DNA of 64,000 nucleotides from assembly GCF_037080055.1 (NCBI RefSeq), contig NZ_JBAOJI010000004.1, positions 62,001-126,000 of the forward strand, written 5' to 3'. Made by a program: the position numbers and the translations under genes. Positions 24,597 to 31,863 of this stretch are shown piece after piece. The notes under the pieces are model-generated. The model did no database searches, had not been told where the DNA came from, and worked only from the letters and a program-made list of their open reading frames with translations. Every line of letters begins with the position of its first letter. The first letter of the stretch is position 1. The stretch comes from Halovenus sp037080055 (GTDB lineage: Archaea; Halobacteriota; Halobacteria; Halobacteriales; Haloarculaceae).

Positions 24597-26042
24597 TCAC
24601 TGGCGACCGAGTTCCGCGTACCGATCCTCGAAGTCGATCATCGGCCGCGGGTACTCGATGCCGAGTTCGACGCCGTGGTCGGCCTGTTCGGTCTCGCCCA
24701 TGCGCCACGGTCGGTGGGCGTACTCCGGCGGCAACTCGGCCAGTTCGGGCAGCCATGTCCGGACGTACTCCGCGTTGCCGTCGTAGCGCTCTGCCTGTGA
24801 GAGCACGTTAAAGTGGTTGTCCCGCGAGTCGTTGCCGACGCCGCCCTGATACGCCCAGTTGCCCCAGTTCGAGGCCACGTCGTAATCGATCAGTTGTTCC
24901 TCGAAGTAGGCCGCGCCCCACCGCCAGTCGATTTTCAGAGCATCGACGAGAAACGAGGCGACGTTCTGGCGGCCCCGATTCGACATGTAGCCAGTCCGGT
25001 TGAGTTCGCGCATGTTCGCATCGACGAAGGGCAGACCGGTCTCGCCGTCGGCCCATCGCTGGAACTGCTCGCGGTCGTGCTGCCAGTCCTTGTCGACGCC
25101 GCGGATGCCGCCAGGCAGGAAAAAGTCGCGACCGTGTTTGACGAACTGGAACTGGAAGAAGTCCCGCCAGGCCAACTCGAAGAGCAGCCAGTAAGTGTCC
25201 TCGTTCGAGACTCGCTGCTCCTCGTATCGTTCGACTTCGCGGTGAATCCACCGCGGCGAGAGACAGCCAGCCGCGAGATACGGCGAGAACTTCGAGGAGT
25301 AATCGGCCCCGAGCATGCCGTTTCTGGTCTCTTTGTACTCCCGAAGATGATCACCTTCCCAGAAGTACGATTCAAGTCGCTCTTTGCCCGCCGTCTCGCC
25401 GCCCTCGAACGGCAGGACCGCCCGGTCGTCGGGTCCGTCGAGCGTGTCGGCCGTCTCGGATCCCGCGAGTTCGCCGACGGTCGGAATCGGACCGGACTCG
25501 ACGGATTCCGGTGCGGGGATCTTCTCGGGAGCAGAGAGTGGGCTCCGGACCTCCGTTCCCTGTTCGACCTCCTTGCGCCAGGGCGTGAACGTATCGTTGA
25601 TCTGGTCGTAGGGAGTCGGGAGGTCGTTGATGTGATAGAGCGTGTGTGTCCAGCGCCGCTCAAGTTCGACATCCGCGGGCAGACTCTCGCGAACCGCGTG
25701 TTCGCGTTCGAGTTCTTCGGTCGCGGGTTTGGTCTGTGCGAAGACAGCGTCGGCGTCGTACTCGGCGGCGAGAGTGGGGAGAACCGATTCGGCCCGGCCC
25801 TCCTCGACCACCAACTCGCCGCCGCGTTCGCGAAGGGAGTCTCGGAGATCCAGTAGACTCTCGCGGCGAAAGCGGGCGCGGTGTCCGCCGAGTTTCGCGG
25901 GTCCGTACTCGGAGTCGCCGCGGCGGCGCGGGTCGACGACGTAGGCCGGGAGCACCGTATCCGCGCGGTCGACCGCGTCAGCGAGCACCGGGTTGTCTGT
26001 GATGCGCAGATCGTCCCGGAACCAGACGACAGCAGTGTCCAT
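24597..26042 (-). CDS. Cryptochrome/photolyase, DASH-type
   Basis: A 481-residue flavoprotein. It starts MDTAVVWFRDDLRITDNPVL (antenna-domain Rossmann). The FAD-binding part has DYSSKFSPYLAAGCLSPRWI, ELAWRDFFQFQF, NRGRQNVASFLVDAL and WGNWAYQGGVGNDSRDNHFN. The last two blocks, NRGRQNVASF and SNWGNWAYQ, are characteristic of DASH cryptochromes rather than class I CPD photolyases. It should repair cyclobutane dimers (probably single-stranded DNA preferred) using light and folate/FAD. A ribbon-helix-helix gene lies 40 nt upstream on the same strand. Confidence 0.93.
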   Translation of the reverse strand: MDTAVVWFRDDLRITDNPVLADAVDRADTVLPAYVVDPRRRGDSEYGPAKLGGHRARFRRESLLDLRDSLRERGGELVVEEGRAESVLPTLAAEYDADAVFAQTKPATEELEREHAVRESLPADVELERRWTHTLYHINDLPTPYDQINDTFTPWRKEVEQGTEVRSPLSAPEKIPAPESVESGPIPTVGELAGSETADTLDGPDDRAVLPFEGGETAGKERLESYFWEGDHLREYKETRNGMLGADYSSKFSPYLAAGCLSPRWIHREVERYEEQRVSNEDTYWLLFELAWRDFFQFQFVKHGRDFFLPGGIRGVDKDWQHDREQFQRWADGETGLPFVDANMRELNRTGYMSNRGRQNVASFLVDALKIDWRWGAAYFEEQLIDYDVASNWGNWAYQGGVGNDSRDNHFNVLSQAERYDGNAEYVRTWLPELAELPPEYAHRPWRMGETEQADHGVELGIEYPRPMIDFEDRYAELGRQ

Positions 26043-26082
26043 ACCGCTGGTTTGACTCCAGAGACAAGAATGGACGGGTGGC

Positions 26083-26328
26083 TTACTCCTGAGCGCTCCG
26101 TCCGCCGCCGCCCGCTCGACCGGGTGGGCTGTCGTCTGCGGGTGGATCCGGATCGCTGGGTTCGACCACCGCATCCTCGCGCGCTGTTTCCTCGCGGACG
26201 ACCAGTCGAGCGCCGTAGCGTAACGCGTCGTCGCGGGACGCGAAGACATCCTCCTCGATCAGCGTATCGAGTCGGTCGGCGAGTGTGTCCGGGAGCGATA
26301 CAGAGACTGAATCGTCCTCCCCGCTCAT
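26083..26328 (-). CDS. Ribbon-helix-helix protein upstream of photolyase
   Basis: An 81-residue protein. Residues 5-50, SVSVSLPDTLADRLDTLIEE followed by VFASRDDALRYGARLVVREE, form a MetJ/Arc-type beta strand plus two helices. The remaining ~30 residues are an Asp/Pro/Gly tail. It lies 40 nt upstream of the photolyase gene and is probably co-transcribed. It may regulate that operon; the target is not visible. Confidence 0.8.
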   Translation of the reverse strand: MSGEDDSVSVSLPDTLADRLDTLIEEDVFASRDDALRYGARLVVREETAREDAVVEPSDPDPPADDSPPGRAGGGGRSAQE

Positions 26329-26379
26329 GTTCGACTGAAACGGGCCAGAGCACTATACTGTTTTGCCGTGACTGTGCGT

Positions 26380-27714
26380 TTACAGTTCTTCGAGCGAGTT
26401 CAGGACCTCAGCCGCGAACTCGTCGGCCGTGATCTGGTCGTTCATGAACGCCTGAGCGGACTCACTGTCGGCCTCGAACCGATACCGGTCGTCGTTCGCG
26501 TCGGTGACGGTGCCGATGAGGCGTTCGGTGGACCAGCCCTGATCGATCACACCGGCGTAGACGCCCGCGATGTAGCCGATCTGATTTCTGGCGTTCTCGG
26601 TCGAAATCTCGAAGGAACTGGTGTATCGGAGGTTGACAACGTCTCGTTCCGCGAACCCGGTGACGGTGATCTCCAGTTCCGACCGGATCGTGTCGAGGAA
26701 CTGCTGGGCGTAGCTGGAGTACTCGGCTTCTTCGAGCGTGAATGTAGCAGTCGTTTCGGTGGTCTGGCCACTAATCTGGTCTTCGAGCGTGATCCTCGCG
26801 TTGTATTCGCCGGGTTCAGTTCCCGGCGGGAGGGTCGCTCCCCAGAACGCGAAGTACTCGTCGACCTGATCTTCGGTGAGCGATTGCCGGAGAATGTCGC
26901 TGTTGTTGTACACCTCTGTCCCACGGCTGTCAGTGATCACGAGGGACGTGATCATGTCGAGGCCAAGGTCCCCGCTGTCGGCCTCCTCTGTGCCGAATCC
27001 AGTCGGCTCGAAGTAGATGTGGATCGGGTCGGTGACCGCGTAAGTCTGTCCTGGCACAGTGTCGAAATCACGGTACCCTCGAGGCTGTCCGTCCAGAAAC
27101 GTCACGTTCTCGATGGCGAGTTCGTCAACCGGTTCGGCGGTGAACGTAGCAGTCGTCTCGGCAGTCTGGCCGCGGATCTGATCCTCGACTGTGAGTGTCA
27201 CCGTGTACTCCCCGGCATCGGATTCCGGCGGGAGACTCACATCCCAGAATGCGAAGTACTCGTCTTCGTCCTCCTCCGAGAATGTCTGGCGGAGAACGTC
27301 GTCGTTGCTGTAGACCTCTGTGCCCGCGGAATCGGTGATCGAAATCGACGTGATGAGATCGACGCTGACATCTCCATCACTGGCCGGTTCGGTCCCGAAA
27401 CCGGTCGGCTCGAAATAGACGCGGATCCGGTCCGTCACGCCGTACGTTGCGTTCTGGACGGTCTCGAAGTCCCGGTAGCCGCGGGGCTGGCCCGCCAGGA
27501 ACGTAACGTTCTGAATACGTAGCGATTCTTCCGTCGGTTCCTCGGGTTCGGTGCCGTCCGTCTGGTTCTGGGATCCGTCCTCAGTCTCGTTTTGCTCGCC
27601 GTCGTTTTCCTCGTTGTCTCCGGAATCGGTATCGTCGAGACAGCCAGCGATTGCGGAGCCAGCGAGAACCGCCCCGCCAGCGCGGAGAACTGTCCGACGG
27701 TCAGCCTCATTCAT
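26380..27714 (-). CDS. Tat-exported lipoprotein with two tandem ~134-residue repeats
   Basis: A 444-residue protein. The signal DRRTVLRAGGAVLAGSAIAGC has the twin arginine and lipobox (Cys25 anchor). A Glu/Asp/Asn/Thr-rich linker (26-64) follows. Two near-identical beta-sandwich-like repeats start at ~65 and ~199 (both read N-V-T-F-L-x-G-Q-P-R-G-Y-R-D-F then V-Y/I-Y-F-E-P-T-G-F-G-T-E). A C-terminal domain of ~110 residues contains TVTGFAERDVVNLRYTSSFE. It is surface-anchored. Function is unknown; Ig-like ligand binding or envelope structure is possible. Confidence 0.85.
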   Translation of the reverse strand: MNEADRRTVLRAGGAVLAGSAIAGCLDDTDSGDNEENDGEQNETEDGSQNQTDGTEPEEPTEESLRIQNVTFLAGQPRGYRDFETVQNATYGVTDRIRVYFEPTGFGTEPASDGDVSVDLITSISITDSAGTEVYSNDDVLRQTFSEEDEDEYFAFWDVSLPPESDAGEYTVTLTVEDQIRGQTAETTATFTAEPVDELAIENVTFLDGQPRGYRDFDTVPGQTYAVTDPIHIYFEPTGFGTEEADSGDLGLDMITSLVITDSRGTEVYNNSDILRQSLTEDQVDEYFAFWGATLPPGTEPGEYNARITLEDQISGQTTETTATFTLEEAEYSSYAQQFLDTIRSELEITVTGFAERDVVNLRYTSSFEISTENARNQIGYIAGVYAGVIDQGWSTERLIGTVTDANDDRYRFEADSESAQAFMNDQITADEFAAEVLNSLEEL

Positions 27715-27813
27715 ACCGGATATTCAATAGATTTCGATTTAGCTCTTTTCCCATTCAGTTGCCAGATGCGTACGGCCTGCGGACAGAGACGGGTTCGACG
27801 ACCCGGAGAACGG

Positions 27814-28158
27814 TCAGGCGACGCCGCTGTCGAGGTTTTCCAGCAGTTTGCCGACGAACAGACCGAGTCGCGGGGAGATGTCGTCGTCGCTGGCCTCGGC
27901 GGGTTGGGCCGACAGCGTCTCGACGAACTGCTCGGAGTGGGTCATCGCGTTGATCATATCGGCCACGTCGACGGTCAGCCCCTCGTCGGAGGTGTCGATT
28001 TCGGGATGTCGTTCTTTGAGGTCTTCAGAATAGGTGATCGTCCAGGAGGGGCCACCGACGACGTCGATTGCGGTGTCGAGGTCGCCGACTTCGAGCGATC
28101 CGTCTGGGTTGCCGACGTAGATCGTCCCGTCCTCGATGAAAGTCTCGTACCTGCTCAT
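27814..28158 (-). CDS. Small acidic conserved-looking protein, unknown function
   Basis: A 114-residue acidic cytosolic protein (MSRYETFIEDGTIYVGNPDG at the start, LGLFVGKLLENLDSGVA at the end). I do not recognise a motif or family with certainty. The middle, ADMINAMTHSEQFVETLSAQ, is probably helical. It has typical haloarchaeal codon use and is the nearest gene downstream (63 nt) of the disrupted alkA, in the same direction; it may have lost or changed its promoter when alkA was split. Confidence 0.7.
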   Translation of the reverse strand: MSRYETFIEDGTIYVGNPDGSLEVGDLDTAIDVVGGPSWTITYSEDLKERHPEIDTSDEGLTVDVADMINAMTHSEQFVETLSAQPAEASDDDISPRLGLFVGKLLENLDSGVA

Positions 28159-28221
28159 GCTCCCAGTCCTGCCGACGGCACGGATATCTGTCCTTTTTCG
28201 CCGCCGGGTATCAAGGTTTGG

Positions 28222-28409
28222 TCATTCCTCGTACGCTCGCCAGAGATACAGCGACGCGTACGAGCGGTACGGTGCCCACTGCTCGGCACGCTGGCGCATC
28301 TCACCGCGAGTTATCTCCCGATCACAGACGAGTTCGATCCCACGACGGATCCCCAGATCCTCGACGGGAAACACGTCGGGTCGGCCGAGGCCGAACATCA
28401 GGAACATCT
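28222..28409 (-). pseudogene. alkA: 3' part of DNA-3-methyladenine glycosylase (alkA), split by integration
   Basis: This fragment reads M-F-L-M-F-G-L-G-R-P then DVFPVEDLGIRRGI and ends QWAPYRSYASLYLWRAYEE, the C-terminal third of an HhH-GPD glycosylase. It holds the catalytic aspartate region (VED) but lacks the helix-hairpin-helix, which is in the 5' fragment at 31851-32254. The first bases are the 13-bp repeat shared with that fragment. Deleting the intervening DNA plus one repeat gives an uninterrupted 193-codon gene (192 residues). An ATG at 28407 could start a 61-residue stub, but it would be inactive. Confidence 0.9.
28397..28409. repeat. Attachment-site direct repeat, left copy (att core)
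   Basis: ATCAGGAACATCT, identical to 31851-31863; flanking bases differ on both sides (C/T before, A/T after). It encodes K-M-F-L-M of the glycosylase on the minus strand. Confidence 0.92.
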
Positions 28410-28425
28410 ACATCTAACATACAAA

Positions 28426-28438
28426 ACTATTTTTAATC
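28426..28438 (+). promoter_or_regulatory. TATA region for the element's first operon
   Basis: CTATTTTTAATCT-like A/T-rich box centred ~26 nt upstream of the ATG at 28459, the usual spacing for a leaderless haloarchaeal transcript of the 28459-29979 gene pair. Confidence 0.6.
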
Positions 28439-28458
28439 TGGCCTATGAACAGTGAAGT

Positions 28459-28971
28459 ATGCCACACGTCGGCACCAACGTTGATGAATCGACTAAGGCA
28501 CGTTGGAGTGATTACCTCGAAGAATCGGAGTGTGAGAGTTGGAGCGAATTGCTCCGTCAAGCAGTCAACGAGAAGATGATGAGGGACGGGGGTCAGGACG
28601 TTCCCGAGGAGATTGAGAGCCGTATGGACGAACTGAACGAGTTGCAGCAGACACTACAACGGCAAATGGAGGACCTCAGTGACGACTTTGAAATAGTCCA
28701 AGAGCAAGCGATTGAGAGACAGTATCCCGAAGGCGTCATTGATCTGGCCAACGACTTGGCTGGGGAGATCGAGGAAGTTCATCGTGACTGGTTCGAGGAG
28801 GGAGAGAAGGAAACGGCCCGTGACTGGAATAAATTCAGACAGAGACACTGCCCAGAGGCGAGCCGTGGTGAGGTTATTCAAGCCTTCGAGTACCTTGAGG
28901 AGAACTTGTCGTACATCGAGACGCCGTCGCACGGTCCTGGTGACTACTACCGCTTGACGGGGGGACAATAG
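28459..28971 (+). CDS. RHH-like/coiled-coil protein paired with integrase
   Basis: A 170-residue protein. The N-terminus MPHVGTNVDESTKARWSDYL followed by CESWSELLRQAVNEKMM looks like a ribbon-helix-helix DNA-binding unit. A coiled coil (about residues 50-85, rich in EL/LQ heptads) and an acidic helical C-terminus follow. The stop abuts the integrase ATG without a gap (28971/28972), so the two are translationally coupled. It probably acts as an integrase accessory or regulator; no direct evidence for excisionase function is visible. Confidence 0.75.
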   Translation: MPHVGTNVDESTKARWSDYLEESECESWSELLRQAVNEKMMRDGGQDVPEEIESRMDELNELQQTLQRQMEDLSDDFEIVQEQAIERQYPEGVIDLANDLAGEIEEVHRDWFEEGEKETARDWNKFRQRHCPEASRGEVIQAFEYLEENLSYIETPSHGPGDYYRLTGGQ

Positions 28972-29979
28972 ATGTTTCCAGAGTTTGAGGAGTATTTACT
29001 GGACTTGGAGACAGGACAACACAGTGGTAGTGGTGACGTATCTGAGAACACGATCAGAAAGCGTAGGCGGGAACTCGAAAACTTCGAGCAGTGGGTTCGA
29101 GAGAATCGAGACGTTACTGAGTGCAAAAATGTCAGTGGGCGCGACGTTCTACGATACGTGAATCACCTCGTTGATGAAGGATATGCTCCGAATACAATCA
29201 CGAACAGTAAATGGAGTAGCGTCTCGGCGACGTTTAATCACCTGTACGAGTCGAACGAAATCGAAGAAAACCCAGTTGGACGGATCAGCAGAGGAGTCGT
29301 CAAGGACAAAGCCAAAGCAGGTCAGTCGACTGACGAGAGAAAAAAGCATGATAGCGGTCCGAAGGACCACCTGACCAAAGCCGAAGTGTACGAGCTTGCC
29401 GAGGACCACGTTCCAGAACCACGGGATCGAAACGAACTTCTTGTAAAATTGATGTTCTGGACTGGGTGCCGTGTTTCCGAAGTACTGAACGTCACTATTG
29501 GTGATGACGGTTCTCTCGACGGCCCGAATTCCGATGTGTTCCCCGATGTGCCAAAGATACAGGTGTATCGGAGTAAGTCAGATAGTGTCGATGTGGTTGG
29601 CTACAAGAGCAAAGAATTGAATCCACTGTTGTACGACTGGTGCCGCAAGGGACGACTCCGATACAAGTGTTCTTTCGACACTGACGCTCTGTTCATCGGT
29701 CGGAAAGGCGAACTCACGCAAAGCCGAGTTAACGACATCATCAACGAAGCAGCCGAAAACATGGGTATTCAAGAGTCAAACCGTGAGTCGGTCGACGGTC
29801 GGAGTTACAAGCGAGTCACGCCCCATATCTTCCGACACTCATGTGCTATGTATTACCGAAACGAGGAAGGACGTACTCTGGATGATATCAAGGCACAACT
29901 CGGTCATTCCAAAGCGAAGACCACGGAGGAGTTCTACTCCGAGGAGACAGAAGAAAGAGTTGTGGAACTGTTCAGTTAG
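28972..29979 (+). CDS. int: Tyrosine recombinase/integrase
   Basis: A 335-residue site-specific recombinase. The N-terminal SAM-like core-binding domain (residues ~1-110) contains ENTIRKRRRELENFEQWV. The catalytic domain shows box I Arg in TGCRVSEVL, a beta-turn Lys region (QVYRSKSDSVDVVGYKSKEL), H-x-x-R in TPHIFRHSCAMYY, and the final His and nucleophilic Tyr in LGHSKAKTTEEFYSEET. All catalytic positions are present, so it should be active. It is the likely agent of insertion at the 13-bp site in alkA. Codon use is more A+T-rich than neighbouring host genes. Confidence 0.93.
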   Translation: MFPEFEEYLLDLETGQHSGSGDVSENTIRKRRRELENFEQWVRENRDVTECKNVSGRDVLRYVNHLVDEGYAPNTITNSKWSSVSATFNHLYESNEIEENPVGRISRGVVKDKAKAGQSTDERKKHDSGPKDHLTKAEVYELAEDHVPEPRDRNELLVKLMFWTGCRVSEVLNVTIGDDGSLDGPNSDVFPDVPKIQVYRSKSDSVDVVGYKSKELNPLLYDWCRKGRLRYKCSFDTDALFIGRKGELTQSRVNDIINEAAENMGIQESNRESVDGRSYKRVTPHIFRHSCAMYYRNEEGRTLDDIKAQLGHSKAKTTEEFYSEETEERVVELFS

Positions 29980-30107
29980 TAAGTCTGATCTGCAACCCTG
30001 TTTCACTGCTCTCAAGGTGGGGTTTGACTGCGTAGGACACCGTCGTAGGCTCTTTGTCAGACTGAGTAACCGAAGATATTTATCTAGGAAAATCGTACAG
30101 TTACCGT

Positions 30108-30245
30108 ATGTCCACTACCCCAGTCCCTACACGACTCCCCGAGGATGTCGCCGACCATGTCGAGGAGATAGCCAATAGCCCCGCTACTGATCTGAATAGC
30201 AAGAGTGCGGTTGTTCGATCTATCGTTACTCAGCAATTCGACTGA
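30108..30245 (+). CDS. 45-residue ribbon-helix-helix-like protein
   Basis: A short gene: ATG 30108, stop TGA 30243-30245. The product begins MSTTPVPTRLPEDVADHVEE and ends NSKSAVVRSIVTQQFD. A strand (PVPTRLP) followed by two helices (EDVADHVEEIA and KSAVVRSIVTQQF) is a CopG/Arc-type fold at minimal size. TATA-like GATATTTATCT (30074-30084) is 26-30 nt upstream, ideal for a leaderless mRNA. In a small integrative element such a protein could be an excisionase or the repressor of the element. Confidence 0.7.
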   Translation: MSTTPVPTRLPEDVADHVEEIANSPATDLNSKSAVVRSIVTQQFD

Positions 30246-30282
30246 ACCACCCGAAGGCAGTCTGTATATTCTCACCACGACA

Positions 30283-30459
30283 ATGGCCGTGGCATACCAT
30301 TCTAAGAGGTTCCGTACTCAATACGATGGAATCCCCTCGGAAGCCACTGAAGACTCATATGATGCCCCTCACGTTTACCTGAGTGACCTTAGAGCGACAG
30401 TCACAAGATACGGAGAAAGTACGTTCATCTCAGTCTGTCATATAGTACACGAATTGTGA
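30283..30459 (+). CDS. Possible 58-residue protein of unknown function
   Basis: An ATG-initiated frame whose product includes HSKRFRTQYDGIPSEA and ends ISVCHIVHEL. No motif is recognised. A weak A/T box (GTATATTC, ~30263-30270) is closer than usual. It is listed as a possible gene because it is the only open frame in this part of the element, but it could be chance. Confidence 0.35.
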   Translation: MAVAYHSKRFRTQYDGIPSEATEDSYDAPHVYLSDLRATVTRYGESTFISVCHIVHEL

Positions 30460-30937
30460 TAGTATCTTCGTTACTGTGCCCTGCTCGTTGAGTAGAGCGA
30501 TCAGTGTGACGGAGTCGCCACGTTCGTAACGTTGCGCGACACGTGCGCGGTCCGGAGCAACATTGTTACGGTAGAACTACATTATTAACGTGGAACTCCA
30601 TCAATTCTACGCGCGTTATGTGCACGCGAAACCATGACCCAATTCTTAATGATTGTTGATTATATACAGCACAGTGGTCCATCCCACCCGTTGAAGAGTA
30701 CATCGTCGGCAGTCCGTGTCCTCCCGAGCCGTAGGCTCCGAAGAACTTCCCACTGCCTGTAGTACCTGATTTATTTGCGTCCCGTCTGTCGAATTAGAAC
30801 CCCTCCCTGCTTCGCATGGGGGGTCCCCCTGTGCCTAATCGTGATACCCCCCCGTTTTGCCGTATGATTTGATGTTTCATTAGTTAACAATTCAGTTGAA
30901 AGTTAGTTTTATATCATCTGCCTTGTTTGCAAAAATC
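30460..30937. other. Non-coding region of the element with repeats and palindromes
   Basis: About 480 bp without a credible gene on either strand. It holds two near-palindromic G+C-rich blocks (~30531-30551 around CACGTG, and ~30611-30631 around GTGCAC), the adjacent 19-bp repeats described separately, a possible promoter TTATATACAG at ~30658-30667, C/G runs (30800-30860), and the TATA of the next gene (TTTATATC, ~30908-30915). It may contain an origin, integrase arm sites or an untranslated RNA; none can be proven here. Confidence 0.55.
30566..30603 (+). repeat. Two adjacent imperfect 19-bp direct repeats
   Basis: 30566-30584 reads TTACGGTAGAACTACATTA and 30585-30603 reads TTAACGTGGAACTCCATCA (14 of 19 identical). 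They sit directly side by side between two palindromic blocks. This resembles iterons or arm-type integrase sites, but only two units are present. Confidence 0.5.
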
Positions 30938-31123
30938 ATGTTCGGTGGTCATGATGACGATACCACAAAACTCCAAGACTGCATCATCAACCAATATGAC
31001 ATGGGAGTGAGCAATCCAAAGCAGATCTCAGCGAATTGCGATTGCTCAGAGTCGTACGTCAAAGAGACACTCAACGAATATCGGCCAGACTGGAACGAAG
31101 ACAATGGGTTTGGCATCTTCTGA
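30938..31123 (+). CDS. Small HTH protein upstream of Mrr-like nuclease
   Basis: A 61-residue protein from ATG 30938. The segment GVSNPKQISANCDCSESYVK looks like a helix-turn-helix (N-P-K-Q-I-S-A as first helix, S-E-S-Y-V-K-E-T-L as recognition helix). The N-terminus FGGHDDDTTKLQDCIINQYD is acidic. TATA TTTATATC lies ~26 nt upstream. It overlaps the nuclease gene by 20 nt, so the two are probably co-regulated; it may be the module's regulator or specificity factor. Confidence 0.68.
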   Translation: MFGGHDDDTTKLQDCIINQYDMGVSNPKQISANCDCSESYVKETLNEYRPDWNEDNGFGIF

Positions 31124-31547
31124 GTTACTGTCGGAGATGCGGAGCCTCACTCCGAGGCAGTTTGAGCAGTTTATTGCTGACGTTTGGCAAGAGTGTCAAG
31201 GGTGGCAGACCGAGGTAATGGACAAGGGACCAGACAAAGGCCTTGATGTCATCGGCCAACCACCTGACGGTGGTCCAAAGACAGCGGTTCAGTGCAAGCG
31301 ATATGCTGAGGGGAACAAGATCACCAGTCGAGACGTTCAGCAGTATTCAGCACTTCGGCAACAGTGGCAGGACGTGGAAGGCGTAACAGTCGTCACGACA
31401 AGTTCATTCACCAGTAACGCCGAGGAATTGGCCGAACGGTTAGACGTGAAGTGTCTCGACGGAGGTGACCTTATTCAACTTGTCGCACGATACGAAGCAA
31501 CAGAAATACTTGAGTGGTATGCGGCGGGAAAACCGAGTAATTGGTAA
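31104..31547 (+). CDS. Predicted Mrr-family restriction endonuclease
   Basis: A 147-residue PD-(D/E)XK nuclease domain. The fold starts LTPRQFEQFIADVWQECQGW. The catalytic block is DKGPDKGLDVIG, then TAVQCKRYAEG (D then Q-x-K), as in Mrr_cat domains. These domains cut modified or foreign DNA. No separate DNA-recognition domain is present, unlike E. coli Mrr (N-terminal winged helix); the small HTH protein encoded just upstream, overlapping by 20 nt, may supply it. An internal ATG at 31137 is an alternative start. It sits in the same operon as a two-TM protein. Confidence 0.82.
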   Translation: MGLASSELLSEMRSLTPRQFEQFIADVWQECQGWQTEVMDKGPDKGLDVIGQPPDGGPKTAVQCKRYAEGNKITSRDVQQYSALRQQWQDVEGVTVVTTSSFTSNAEELAERLDVKCLDGGDLIQLVARYEATEILEWYAAGKPSNW

Positions 31548-31549
31548 CA

Positions 31550-31780
31550 ATGTCTGATGATGATGACCTACGATTCGGCGACGTGAGTGGTGGTAGTAGT
31601 GGAACTAACGAGGGTAGTAGCGGTGGATTCGATCCGATGCCATTAGCAGTGGCAGGTGTTGTTATCGTTATCCTGCTCGTCGGTCAGCCAATAACGACGG
31701 ATATCGGTGGCCTCAGCATGAACATCGTTGGTGCGTTGATTGTTGGTGTAGGAGGAATCTTGGGCGCTCTGGGTATGTGA
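31550..31780 (+). CDS. Two-TM small membrane protein co-operonic with the nuclease
   Basis: A 76-residue protein, ATG 2 nt after the nuclease stop. An acidic, Gly/Ser-rich N-terminus (DDDDLRFGDVSGGSSG) is followed by two TM helices (PLAVAGVVIVILLVGQPI and NIVGALIVGVGGILGALGM). Two short hydrophobic helices with a small loop are typical of membrane-active effectors and of small accessory proteins alike. No family is recognised. It is the last gene before the right att repeat. Confidence 0.7.
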   Translation: MSDDDDLRFGDVSGGSSGTNEGSSGGFDPMPLAVAGVVIVILLVGQPITTDIGGLSMNIVGALIVGVGGILGALGM

Positions 31781-31850
31781 TTTTTGTCAAGACTGTGGCT
31801 ATCACACAGGCGGAATAAGTTTTGAAAATTATTGATTACATCAGCACCCT

Positions 31851-31863
31851 ATCAGGAACATCT
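31851..31863. repeat. Attachment-site direct repeat, right copy (att core)
   Basis: ATCAGGAACATCT, identical to 28397-28409. To its right is host alkA sequence. To its left is element DNA that supplies a premature stop to the 5' alkA fragment (TGA at 31841-31843 on the minus strand). Confidence 0.92.

Larger units (their letters stand above)
28397..31863 (+). mobile_element. Small integrative element inserted in alkA
   Basis: The element (3,454 bp plus one repeat copy) is bounded by ATCAGGAACATCT at 28397-28409 and 31851-31863. It encodes a tyrosine integrase, an RHH-like coiled-coil protein directly upstream of it, a 45-residue RHH protein, an HTH protein, a predicted Mrr-family nuclease and a two-TM protein. 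The sequence is visibly more A+T-rich than its flanks. No replication, capsid or conjugation gene is present, so it is a minimal integrative (possibly mobilised by a helper) element. Excision at the repeats would restore alkA. Confidence 0.9.

Noticed and set aside
28459..28971. Toxin-antitoxin interpretation of the RHH-like gene with its neighbour
   Set aside because: The downstream partner is a clear tyrosine integrase, not a toxin.
30084..30278. 64-residue minus-strand frame inside the integrative element
   Set aside because: Antisense to the 45-residue RHH gene, which has the better promoter and a recognisable fold.
30800..30860. C/G-run hairpin in the element as a terminator
   Set aside because: Pairing between the C-rich and G-rich runs is imperfect and can be drawn in several registers; not convincing as a discrete structure.
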